Shown: positions 1 to 8,839 of the stretch, piece after piece
How positions within the stretch are numbered: position 1 is the first letter of the stretch
Layout: each line of letters opens with the position of its first letter
Source: REEB95 sp963810055
GTDB taxonomy: Bacteria; Pseudomonadota; Alphaproteobacteria; ATCC43930; CGMCC-115725
DNA: 64,000 bases
NCBI GenBank assembly: GCA_963810055.1
Contig: CAWEME010000055.1
Span: 16,116 to 80,115, forward strand
Direction: 5' to 3'
Position numbers and translations under genes: made by a program
Notes under the pieces: generated by a model
The model's database searches: none
What the model saw: the letters and a program-made list of their open reading frames with translations, nothing else
Told to the model about the DNA's origin: nothing

Positions 1-1158
1 GATGGCGACCACGCCCAAGACCAGGCTCCAGCCGAGCCAGGGATGGGTTTCGGTCAGGCCGCCGATATCGGCAATGCGCTGCGTGCCCTTGACCTGGGCG
101 ATGTGGCCGACCGCGAAGAAGATTCCCGATTTGGTCAGGCTGTGCATGGTCATGTGCAGCAAGCCCGCGAAATTGGCGAGCGGTCCGCCCATGCCGAAGG
201 CGAAGGTGATGATGCCCATGTGCTCGATCGAGGAATAGGCGAACAGCCGCTTGATGTCGCTGCGGCGGTAGAGCATGAACGCGGCGAAGATCAGCGAGAC
301 CAGGCCCATCGTCACCATCAGCGGGCCGGGCGCCACCGCCGCCGCGTTGGCGGAAAGCAGCATCTTGAAGCGCAACACGGCGTAAAGCGCGACGTTCAAG
401 AGCAGCCCGGACAGCACCGCCGAGATCGGCGTCGGGCCTTCGGCATGGGCGTCGGGCAGCCAGGCATGCAGCGGCGCCAATCCCACCTTGGTGCCGTATC
501 CCAGCAGCAGGAAAATGAAGGCGACGTTCAGCAGCGCCGGATCGAAGCGGGATGCGTGCGCGACCAGCTCGGTCCACACCATGGCGTCGATGCCTTCGCC
601 GATCACCGGCTGCGCCGCGACATAGATCAGGATGGTGCCGAACAGCGCCAGCGCGATGCCGACGCTGCCGAGGATGAAATATTTCCAGGCCGCCTCGAGC
701 GCCTCGTGGGTGCGGTAGATTCCGACCATGAGCACGGTGGTGAGCGTCGCCATTTCGACCGCGACCCACATCAGCCCGATGTTGTTCGCCAGCAACGCCA
801 AATTCATGGCGAACATCAGGAACTGATACATGGCGTGATAGAAGCGCAGATAGACCGGCGTCAGCTTTCCGGTCTCGATCTCGTGGCCGATATAGCTGGC
901 GCTGAAGACGCTGGTGGTGAAGCCGACGAAGGTGGTGAGCACGATGAAGACGATGTTGAGGTCGTCGACCAGCAGATAGCGGCCGGGCACGGGACGGTCG
1001 CCCAGCAGCAGCGACAAGGAAACGAGCAGCGTCAGGAAGGCGGCCGCGACGTTGAGCCGCGACGGAAGCCGGTAACCCGGCAGGCAAGCGAGCAGCGCCG
1101 CCGCGCCCAGCGGAATCAGCAGCACGGCCTCCATCCGCTCGAAAGCGAAGCCGGTCAT
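1..1158 (-). CDS. hyfF: Hydrogenase-4 membrane subunit HyfF (3' end beyond window)
   Basis: Antiporter-like proton-channel subunit of the group 4 [NiFe]-hydrogenase/formate hydrogenlyase membrane arm, of the NuoL/M/N family. I translated the minus strand from the ATG at 1158. It begins MTGFAFERME and gives a continuous, highly hydrophobic protein. It contains the family's conserved glutamate helix (WVAVEMATL) and lysine helix (GYGTKVGLAPLHAWLPDAHA). The start ATG overlaps the hyfE stop as ATGA, indicating translational coupling. The C terminus lies outside the window. The large and small hydrogenase subunits (hyfG, hyfI) would be expected further left but cannot be seen. Confidence 0.85.
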   Translation of the reverse strand, partial: MTGFAFERMEAVLLIPLGAAALLACLPGYRLPSRLNVAAAFLTLLVSLSLLLGDRPVPGRYLLVDDLNIVFIVLTTFVGFTTSVFSASYIGHEIETGKLTPVYLRFYHAMYQFLMFAMNLALLANNIGLMWVAVEMATLTTVLMVGIYRTHEALEAAWKYFILGSVGIALALFGTILIYVAAQPVIGEGIDAMVWTELVAHASRFDPALLNVAFIFLLLGYGTKVGLAPLHAWLPDAHAEGPTPISAVLSGLLLNVALYAVLRFKMLLSANAAAVAPGPLMVTMGLVSLIFAAFMLYRRSDIKRLFAYSSIEHMGIITFAFGMGGPLANFAGLLHMTMHSLTKSGIFFAVGHIAQVKGTQRIADIGGLTETHPWLGWSLVLGVVAI

Positions 1159-1820
1159 CGGCGCTCTCCCCGGAACTGTTCGAGCGCCCGAATGTCCACG
1201 GTGTCGAAACGCTCGCGGATGCGGAACAGGAAGATGCCGATGACGATGAAGGCGATGAGGATGGAGAAGGCGACGCTGATCTCGACCACCAGCGGCATGC
1301 CCTTGGCGCCGGTCGCGGCCAGCACCAGCCCGTTTTCAAGCGACATGAAGCCGATGATCTGGCTCACGGCATTGCGCCGCGTCACCATCGATCAGCAATC
1401 CCAGCAGCACCACGGCGAGCGCGAAGGCCAGATCCTCGCGCGCGATCGGCGTCGCACCGCCGGTCACGCGCAGCATGACCACCATCGACAGCGCCACCAG
1501 CGCCATGCCGGCGAGCATGGTCAGGCCGATGCCGACCACGGTTTCGATTTCGCGGTGGATGCCCAGTCGCTGGACGATCCGCCGCAGCGCGACCGGAATG
1601 ATGATGGCCTTGAATCCCAACGCGAGGCCGGCGGTGATGTAGAGATGCGGCGCGTTTTGGATATAGGCCTGCCAGGCGACCGACAGCGTCAGCACCAGCG
1701 CATGCCCGGCATAGACGTTGATCAGGGCGTAAAGCCGGTCCTGGTAAAGCAGCATGAAGCTCGCCAGCACCAGGCTGCCGGCGAGAAGATGGGCGAGGTC
1801 GAAGGCGAAATGGCCGCCAT
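1155..1820 (-). CDS. hyfE: Hydrogenase-4 membrane subunit HyfE, frameshifted
   Basis: NuoK-like small membrane subunit of the Hyf complex. The coding sequence is split over two frames. The N-terminal part (about 1816-1390) contains hydrophobic helices and the stretch GLALGFKAIIIPVALRRI. The C-terminal part (1388-1155) reads TRRNAVSQIIGFMSLENG, characteristic of HyfE. Removing one base near 1390 joins them as LLGLLI-MVTRRNAVSQ. The start is also unclear: the ATG at 1820 follows the hyfC stop directly but is out of frame with the first clear HyfE residues, so a second indel near the start is possible. Either a decaying gene or, more likely, sequence errors. Confidence 0.7.
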
Positions 1821-2778
1821 CTAGAATCTCCCCGACACGAAACGCAGCAGCATGCCGAGCAGCCCCAGCATCAGCGCCGCGCCCAGGAACTGGGGCACGC
1901 GGAAGACGCGCATCTTGGCGATGGCGGTCTCGAACACCGCCAGCAGAATCCCGGCGAATGCGAGCTTGGCGAGATAGGCCGCCGCCCCGGCAAAATAGGC
2001 GGCGAAGGAACCTTCCGGCGGCGCCAGGCCCCAGGGCACGAACAGGCAGGCGATCAGCGAGACATAGAGCAGCAGCTTGAGCATGGACGCCAACTCGATG
2101 AGCGCCAGATGCCGCCCGGAATATTCGAGCACCATCGCCTCGTGCACCATCGTGAGCTCGAGATGCGTGGCGGGATTGTCGACCGGGATGCGCGCATTCT
2201 CGGCAATCGCGACGATGATGATGGCGATCAGCGCCAGACCGAGCGAGACGCGCAATCCCACCTCGGGCGATCCCATGAAATCGGCGATGGTCGAAAGCTG
2301 GGTCGATCCCGCGATCAAGGCCAGCGTGAACACGATCACGATCATGGCCGGCTCGGCCAAGCGACGCGATCATCACCTCGCGGCTCGAACCGATGCCGCC
2401 GAAGCTGGTGCCGACATCCATGCCGGCCAAGGCCAGGAAAAACCGCGCGCTGGCCAGGAGCGCGATGATGGCGATGAGGTCGGCCGACCAGCTGAACATC
2501 AGCCCGGTGGCGAAGGTAGGAACCAGGGCCGCGGCCACCCAGGTGGCGGAGACGATCAGATAGGGCGCGACGCGGAACAGCCAGCTGGCGTTTTGCGCCA
2601 GCACCGCCTCTTTTTTCAACAGCCGCAGCAGATCGCGATAGGGCTGGAAGAGCGGCGGACCGCGGCGGCGCAACAGCCGCGCCTTGACCTTGCGCACCAG
2701 GCCGGTCAACGCCGGCGCCAATGCCAGCACCAGCAGCATCTCCGCGCATTGCACGGCGAAATCGCGGATCAGAGCCAT
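1821..2778 (-). CDS. hyfC: Hydrogenase-4 membrane subunit HyfC, frameshifted
   Basis: NuoH-like subunit that anchors the catalytic module to the membrane arm. It starts at ATG 2778 (MALIRDFAVQ), overlapping the end of hyfB by 10 bases. The first part ends in the family motif GIGSSREVMIASL. The remainder continues in another frame as AEPAMIVIVFTLALIAGSTQ and NARIPVDNPATHLELTMVHE, the typical HyfC/HycD quinone-loop region. One extra base in AA at 2359-2360 explains the break: removing it restores SREVMIASLAEPAM. Restored length is about 318 residues, normal for the family. Confidence 0.8.
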
Positions 2779-4784
2779 ATCGCCGCCACCAACAGCAAGA
2801 GGATCAGAAGGACGAAGACCAGCATCAGATAGCGCCGGATGGTCAGGAACTGGAGATGGTTGAGCCGCTCCGCCATGAAGTTCGCGGCGAAGGCCACCGG
2901 CGCATAGAAAAAATCCCACACCGGATCGTGCAGCTCGACATGAAGCACGGCCGGGCTCGGATCGCCGGGCGGCGGCATTTCGACGCGTTCGCGCGCGCCG
3001 AACACGACGGCGCCGAAGACCCGGCGGATCGGCTGGGCGAAGCTGCTCGCGGTGTACTGCGTAAACGGGCTCGGATCGGGATAGCCGCAATCCCAGGCCG
3101 GCGCGCGGCGCAACGCGTGCGAGGCCAGGCGATGGATGGCGTAGACGGAAAGCAAGGCCGAGAGCGCGATGAAGACGAAGACCAGCATCCCGTCATAGGA
3201 GCTGCGGCTTTCGCTCACCGGAATTATCATTAACCAGGACAGGGTGCCTTGCGCCGGCATGTGGCCGTCGACCAGGCTTTGCGTCACCGGCGCCAGCGCG
3301 TCGATCACGAAGCCGGGCAGGATGCCGGCGAGGAGGCACAATGCCGACAGCAGGAACATGGATGCCAACGAGAAGCGGTCGGTCTCCAGCGCTTTTTCCG
3401 CAGGTTTCGAACGCGGCCGGCCGAGGAATGTCACGCCGAAGGCCTTGACGAAACACGCGCCGGCCAGCGCCGCCGACAGCGCCAACAGCGCGCCCACCAC
3501 CGGGATCAGGATCTTGAGGCCCCATTCCGGCAGTTCGGGGCTGAGCAGGATCGCCTGGAAGGTCAGCCATTCGGAGACGAAGCCGTTGAGCGGCGGCAGC
3601 GCCGAGATGGCGACGCAGCCGACCAGGAAGGCGAAAGAGGCGAGCGGCATGCGGTGGATGAGCCCGCCCAGCCGTTCCATGTCGCGCTCGCCGGTCGAAT
3701 TCAGCACCGCGCCCGCGCCGAAGAACAGCAGGCTCTTGAACAGCGAATGATTGAAGACGTGGAACAGCGCCGCGGTGAAGGCCAGCGCCGCCGCCCATGC
3801 CATGCCGTCGCTTTGGAAGGCGAGGGCGAGGCCCAATCCTATGAAGACGATGCCGATATTCTCGACCGTGTGATAAGCCAAGAGCCGTTTCAGATCGTGC
3901 TGCATCAGCGCATAAAGCACGCCCAAAACGGTGGTGATTCCGGCCAGCGCCAGCACCACCATGCTCGACCACCAGCTCGGCTCGCCGAGCAGATCGAAGA
4001 CGATGCGGATGAAGCCGTAAACCGCGACCTTGGTCATGACGCCGCTCATCAGCGCCGAGACATGGCTGGGCGCCGCCGGATGGGCGAGCGGCAGCCAGAC
4101 ATGGAGCGGCACCAGCCCGGCTTTCGACCCGGCGCCCAAGAGCGCCAGCACCAGCACCAAGGCGGCGATCGTGGTGGCGGGATGGCTGGAAGCGCGGATC
4201 GCGGCGAAGCCGTAGCCGCCATCCGGCCCGGCGAGCAGGCCGAAGGCCAGCACCAAGGCGAGGGTGCCGAAGCTCGCCATCAGCAGATAGATGTAACCGG
4301 CGCGGCGGTTCTCGGGATCGCGGTGATGCGACATCACCAGCGCCCAGGAGGAAAGCGACATGAACTCCCAGCACAGCAGGAAGGTGAAGGCGTCGTCGGC
4401 GAGCACGACCAGATTCATGCCGGCGAGGAAGGCGGGATAGAAAGGCAACACGCGGTGCGGCGCGGTTTCGTGGCGCCCATAGCCCAGCGCGAACAGGCTC
4501 GAGGCAAAGCCGCCGAGATTGACGACGACCAGGAAAAACGCGGCCAGCGCGTCGATGCGGAAATGCGCGCCCAGCCAGGGCAAGCCCAAGGGCAGCACCA
4601 GCGTGGAATCCGCCGCGCCGCCCGCGAGCAACTGGACCAGCGCGGAGACAAGCGCCACCGCCGAGGCGGCAAGACAGATGCCGTAGACCAGCGGCGTTGC
4701 GGCTTGCGAGCGCGAGGTCGCGATGCCGAGGACCGAAGTCGCGAGCAGCGCGGCGACGCAATAAAGGGCGATCTCGACTGGCAT
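2769..4784 (-). CDS. hyfB: Hydrogenase-4 component B, antiporter-like subunit
   Basis: 671-residue polytopic membrane protein of the NuoL/MrpA-like proton-translocating family (hydrogenase-4 component B). It has about 14-16 hydrophobic helices. Key residues include Glu140 in WEFMSLSSWAL and Lys221 in AGSKAGLVPLHVWLP, the proton-channel residues of this family. It ends in a C-terminal hydrophobic segment rich in Leu and Val. First gene of the minus-strand hyfB-C-E-F operon, overlapping hyfC. No hyfA-like ferredoxin gene lies upstream; the next gene is a small regulator transcribed in the same direction. Confidence 0.9.
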   Translation of the reverse strand: MPVEIALYCVAALLATSVLGIATSRSQAATPLVYGICLAASAVALVSALVQLLAGGAADSTLVLPLGLPWLGAHFRIDALAAFFLVVVNLGGFASSLFALGYGRHETAPHRVLPFYPAFLAGMNLVVLADDAFTFLLCWEFMSLSSWALVMSHHRDPENRRAGYIYLLMASFGTLALVLAFGLLAGPDGGYGFAAIRASSHPATTIAALVLVLALLGAGSKAGLVPLHVWLPLAHPAAPSHVSALMSGVMTKVAVYGFIRIVFDLLGEPSWWSSMVVLALAGITTVLGVLYALMQHDLKRLLAYHTVENIGIVFIGLGLALAFQSDGMAWAAALAFTAALFHVFNHSLFKSLLFFGAGAVLNSTGERDMERLGGLIHRMPLASFAFLVGCVAISALPPLNGFVSEWLTFQAILLSPELPEWGLKILIPVVGALLALSAALAGACFVKAFGVTFLGRPRSKPAEKALETDRFSLASMFLLSALCLLAGILPGFVIDALAPVTQSLVDGHMPAQGTLSWLMIIPVSESRSSYDGMLVFVFIALSALLSVYAIHRLASHALRRAPAWDCGYPDPSPFTQYTASSFAQPIRRVFGAVVFGARERVEMPPPGDPSPAVLHVELHDPVWDFFYAPVAFAANFMAERLNHLQFLTIRRYLMLVFVLLILLLLVAAIWL

Positions 4785-4790
4785 GCGGCT

Positions 4791-5051
4791 TTAGCTTCGC
4801 CCTCCGCGGGCTTTAAGCCGCACGCCGCGACCGCCGCCGGCGCTTGCCGCGCCTTCGGCGATGAGCTCGATGCCGGCCGCGTCGAACGCGGCGGTCAGCT
4901 TGGTCAGGGAATCGACATTGCCGCGGATGACGCCGTCGCTCGCCTCCATGCGCTGGATGGTGGGGACCGACAGGCCCGACAGATCGGCGAGCTGGCGCTG
5001 GTCGATGCCGAGCAGCGCCCGCGCCGCCCGGAGTTGCGCGGCGGATATCAC
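4791..5051 (-). CDS. Small XRE-family helix-turn-helix regulator
   Basis: 86-residue one-domain DNA-binding protein. Residues 5-60 form an XRE/Cro-type HTH: QLRAARALLGIDQRQLADLS, then the recognition helix around SVPTIQRMEA. The start is GTG at 5051, giving MISAAQLRAARALLG, the usual N terminus of this family. It lies directly upstream of hyfB on the same strand (6 bases apart), so it may be cotranscribed with the hydrogenase operon and could regulate it. A strong palindrome 22 bases upstream (5073-5102) is a plausible autoregulatory operator. Confidence 0.8.
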   Translation of the reverse strand: MISAAQLRAARALLGIDQRQLADLSGLSVPTIQRMEASDGVIRGNVDSLTKLTAAFDAAGIELIAEGAASAGGGRGVRLKARGGRS

Positions 5052-5072
5052 GGCTGGGACATTGAAAGTAAG

Positions 5073-5102
5073 GGTTTATCCATGAGTTCTTATGGATAAA
5101 CC
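5073..5102. promoter_or_regulatory. 11-bp inverted repeat upstream of the XRE gene
   Basis: GGTTTATCCAT (5073-5083) is followed after 8 bases by its exact reverse complement ATGGATAAACC (5092-5102). No T-run follows on either strand, so it is not a canonical terminator. The position just upstream of the XRE start, and its perfect dyad symmetry, suit an operator for that regulator. Confidence 0.5.
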
Positions 5103-5459
5103 ATGAGGCAGGGCGAGTGCAATCCCGAATCATGCGGCTTCATTGTAGTCGCGTTCGCCGTTATATCGCTAACCCTACAATACGGGCGCTAGCTAATGAC
5201 CAATAGTGATCACCGCCGTTCGTAAGTTTCAGTGCTGACTTGAAGTGGAAGGTGCTGAATGGTTTTAGGATAAGCGTATTGAAATTTAAGACGACAGACC
5301 ACCAAGGACAGCATAGGGTAACTATTCACACGGTAGCATTGGCAATGTAAGCGGAAGTCTTTAATAAGACCGACAGCCAAAGCCCACTTTTTTCTTCCGA
5401 AAAAATTATGTCGCGTTCCTGCTGTATGGGGCGGCATGAATTTTTGAAGGGAGTGATTT
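5103..5459. other. AT-rich intergenic region
   Basis: No convincing gene seen. Base composition switches from GC-rich to AT-rich around 5150-5250, marking the left edge of a probable acquired patch that carries the next gene. No terminal repeats were found around this patch. Confidence 0.5.
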
Positions 5460-6641
5460 ATGGAAGAGGCCAAAATGTTCAAATTTGTACGAGCTGTCGT
5501 TGTATTAGCTCTGTTTGTAGCCATTTTTATTTTGATCTGGAAAGAGGACACTCTCGCCAAAACGCCAACAGAATTTGGCCTGATTGGCATTTTACTTACA
5601 ATTCTTTCGTTGCTCGGAAGTTGGATTCTTTCGCATATCTATTCTGAGTTGACCCACCAAAATGAATTAACCCGGATCGATCAAATTCACAAAGAAAGCC
5701 TTCGTACCTACGCGCTGAAAGCCTCAGAAAAAGTGACCAATTTATCGAACGAACTAAGTCGCCTCGCTGTTTCATTGGAAGCAGAATTAGATGATCAGGA
5801 ATTCTCAAATGCCGAACTCAAATTACAATCGAGAGAATTGAAGGTTGAGAGCGCCATCCATCTCATTACAACATTAAAAAACGCAAATGACACTTCGTTG
5901 AGTGACTGGAAGGGCGTAATCGGCGAAGAGCTTGAGCAGCAACGAGAAGACCGCGAGGAAACGCTTTTAGCTGTTCTTCATAGCCTCATGGAAAGAGTCG
6001 ATGAGATTGAAAAATACCAACTTGAATTAATTTCCAAAGATTCGGGTCAAGAAGGATATGAAGAACTTAATGAGCTAAAAATAAAAATCGATCAAATTAG
6101 AAACTCATTGAAACACGCAGAAATTTTTGGGGGAGTAAACTATCCATACCAACGACCCCATAAGCAAAGATACGACGAAGTCTCTGAGCCATGCCCAAAT
6201 TGTGGAAAACCGGTGTCATACAGGCACAGGACGAAACTTGCTATTAAAGGTGTGGCATGCAAGTCGTGCGGTCAGAAGCTGGTTTCTCGTAGATTATCTG
6301 ATGATGTTTATGCGCTGACAATTCGGCAAGATGTGCCTGAAACCGTTAGCTGCCCGAATTGCAATCGTAAAACAGTGGTTACTTTGGATGTATTTCCATC
6401 TGCAACTGCACGATATAGCTGCGAATGCGGCTCTGAGGTTCGAGTTGTACGCTTAAGTGATGGAATTCGAACTGAAGAAATTTCTTCTGTGCCAGAACAT
6501 TTGATTAAAAAAGTACAATCGCAATTGCCAGATCAGCCATGGCCAAAACATACCCATATAGCGGTAGCCGAAAAAATCGGTGCGCCCACTAAGGACGTGC
6601 AAAAAGCGATTCAGGTCTTTGATTCGGCGCGGCATTTTTAA
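5460..6641 (+). CDS. Membrane coiled-coil protein with two zinc ribbons, function unknown
   Basis: 393 residues. Two hydrophobic helices near residues 8-27 and 39-60 anchor it in the membrane. A long charged, Glu/Lys-rich probable coiled coil follows (about 70-220). The C-terminal region holds two zinc-ribbon-like modules: C245-x2-C248 with C267-x2-C270, and C298-x2-C301 with C321-x-C323. The ATG at 5460 is preceded by an AGGGAG ribosome binding site about 6-7 bases away. Base composition and codon use are far more AT-rich than the hyf and cox neighbours, indicating transfer. I do not recognise the family. The architecture suggests a membrane-tethered sensor or scaffold binding nucleic acid or protein. 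Confidence 0.8.
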   Translation: MEEAKMFKFVRAVVVLALFVAIFILIWKEDTLAKTPTEFGLIGILLTILSLLGSWILSHIYSELTHQNELTRIDQIHKESLRTYALKASEKVTNLSNELSRLAVSLEAELDDQEFSNAELKLQSRELKVESAIHLITTLKNANDTSLSDWKGVIGEELEQQREDREETLLAVLHSLMERVDEIEKYQLELISKDSGQEGYEELNELKIKIDQIRNSLKHAEIFGGVNYPYQRPHKQRYDEVSEPCPNCGKPVSYRHRTKLAIKGVACKSCGQKLVSRRLSDDVYALTIRQDVPETVSCPNCNRKTVVTLDVFPSATARYSCECGSEVRVVRLSDGIRTEEISSVPEHLIKKVQSQLPDQPWPKHTHIAVAEKIGAPTKDVQKAIQVFDSARHF

Positions 6642-6707
6642 AAATCAAGTAGATGGAAAAATCGTTGAGGATTAAGAATTTTCAATCTTCTAGTAGTTTT
6701 CTAAGCA

Positions 6708-7502
6708 TTACCCCGCCGCCTGCACGGCCCGGCGCGCCATCACGCCGATCAGATGCGCGCGGTATTCGGCGCTGGCGTGGATGTCGGCGTTGAGCCCGGA
6801 GGCTTTCTGCGTCACGCCCTTGATCGCGTCGGCGGAGAAAGTCTTGGCCAGCGCCGCTTCCATATCCTTCTGGCGGAACACCACCGGCCCGGCGCCGGTG
6901 ACGGCGACGCGCACGCCGTCCTTGGCCTTGGCCACGAACACGCCGGCGATGGCGTAGCGCGAGGCCGGGTTGGGGAATTTCATGTAAGCGGCCTTGTCCG
7001 GGATGGGAAAGGACACCGCCGTCACGATCTCGCCGGCCTCGAGCGCGGTTTCGAACATGCCCTTGAAGAACTGATCGGCCGGAATCTTGCGCTTGTTGGT
7101 GACGATGGTGGCGTTGAGGGCCAGCACCGCCGCCGGATAATCCGCCGCCGGATCGTTGTTGGAGATCGAGCCGCCGAGCGTGCCGCGGTTGCGCACGGCG
7201 GGATCGCCGATATGCGCGGCCAGTTGCGCCAGCGCCGGGATCGCCTGCTTGACCTCGGCCGATTCCGCCACCTCGATATGCCGCGTCATCGATCCGATCA
7301 CCACGGCGTTGCCGTCCTGCTTGATGCCCTTCAACTCGGATATCCCGCCCAGATCGACCAGGTCGCTCGGCTTGGCCAGGCGCAGCTTCAAAGAGGGGAT
7401 CAGCGTCATGCCGCCCGCGACCAGCTTGCCCTCGGCGGCCTTGGCCACCAGGCCCGCCGCCTCGGCGACGGTCTTGGCCTTGTGATATTGGAAATCGTAC
7501 AT
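6708..7502 (-). CDS. coxM: FAD-binding subunit of a CoxM/xanthine dehydrogenase-type hydroxylase
   Basis: 264-residue medium subunit of a molybdenum hydroxylase. It passes electrons from the iron-sulfur subunit to FAD. It shows the two FAD-binding motifs of the family: AGGMTLIP at about 29-36 and TLGGSISNNDPAADYP at about 108-123. The start at ATG 7502 (MYDFQYHKA) lies 17 bases after the coxS stop. It is called CoxM-like because coxS and coxG are adjacent, but the substrate cannot be fixed without the large subunit, which is absent from this window. Confidence 0.85.
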   Translation of the reverse strand: MYDFQYHKAKTVAEAAGLVAKAAEGKLVAGGMTLIPSLKLRLAKPSDLVDLGGISELKGIKQDGNAVVIGSMTRHIEVAESAEVKQAIPALAQLAAHIGDPAVRNRGTLGGSISNNDPAADYPAAVLALNATIVTNKRKIPADQFFKGMFETALEAGEIVTAVSFPIPDKAAYMKFPNPASRYAIAGVFVAKAKDGVRVAVTGAGPVVFRQKDMEAALAKTFSADAIKGVTQKASGLNADIHASAEYRAHLIGVMARRAVQAAG

Positions 7503-7519
7503 GCGCGTTTCCCCGATCC

Positions 7520-7987
<468 letters not shown>

Positions 7988-8082
7988 GGTACGACGTCTC
8001 CCTCGAATTAACCGGCCGCATCCGGCGGGGCGGCCGCTTTATGGGCTCAAGTTTTCCGCCAGCATGGCGCCGCCGTCAAGCG

Positions 8083-8697
8083 TCAGCGGACGAAGAAATA
8101 GAGAATGCCCGCCACCAGCGCCGCCAGGATGGTCACCCACAGGAAAGGCGGCAGGCGGCGGCCCTCCTGGTGGGTGAGGAGCTCGGCCGGGGTCGGCATA
8201 TGGGGCGCGCGTTCTTCGGGCAGCATGGCGGCAGGGATAGGGGCGGCCTGAGGCGGCTGGGCGCTCACCAAGGTGGCGAAATTGGAGAAGAAATCATCCG
8301 CCATTTTCCGGGCGGCGCCGTCGATCAGCCGCGAGCCGATCTGCGCCAGCTTGCCGCCGATCTGGGCCTCGACCTTATAATTCAGTTTGGTGCCGGCGCC
8401 CTCGTCGGCGAGATGCACCGTGGCGCCGCCCTTGGCGAAGCCGGCGGCGCCGCCCGTGCCCTCGCCGATGATGCGGTAACCATTGGGCGGGTCGAGATCG
8501 GACAGCGTCACCTTGCCGGAGAAGCTCGCGCTCACCGGGCCGACCCGCGCCTGCACCTTGGCGGCGAATTGGGTGTCGGAGGTCTTCAGCATCTCCTGGC
8601 AGCCGGGGATGCATTGTTTCAGAATCTCGGGATCGTTGAGCGCGCTCCACACCTTCGCGCGCGGCGCGGCGATGATGTATTCGCCGGTCATGTCCAT
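8083..8697 (-). CDS. coxG: CoxG-like SRPBCC protein with C-terminal membrane anchor
   Basis: Carbon monoxide dehydrogenase subunit G family. Residues 1-150 match the SRPBCC lipid-binding-like fold, starting MDMTGEYIIAAPRAKVWSAL, with the typical PGCQEM segment near 30. A proline-rich linker and a hydrophobic C-terminal helix (about 182-203) follow. In Oligotropha CoxG is known to help attach CO dehydrogenase to the membrane. I chose ATG 8697, preceded by a GGAAGGGA ribosome binding site, over an in-frame ATG nine codons upstream. Leads the coxG-S-M group. Confidence 0.85.
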   Translation of the reverse strand: MDMTGEYIIAAPRAKVWSALNDPEILKQCIPGCQEMLKTSDTQFAAKVQARVGPVSASFSGKVTLSDLDPPNGYRIIGEGTGGAAGFAKGGATVHLADEGAGTKLNYKVEAQIGGKLAQIGSRLIDGAARKMADDFFSNFATLVSAQPPQAAPIPAAMLPEERAPHMPTPAELLTHQEGRRLPPFLWVTILAALVAGILYFFVR

Positions 8698-8839
8698 GGC
8701 GGCCGTCCCTTCCTTCTCCTGCAAGGAAACTAGTCCGGCGCGCCTGCCGGAGCAAGCGCAGGGCGCACCGCCATCGGGGTTGACTTCAAGCGCGCCCCGG
8801 CGATGCTAGCGGCGGCCGAAACCAAGAACGGCGGGGGGA

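Noticed and set aside
43..1824. Long plus-strand reading frame opposite hyfE/hyfF
   Set aside because: His/Arg/Gln-rich translation with no domain, antisense to clear Hyf proteins; a typical shadow in GC-rich DNA.
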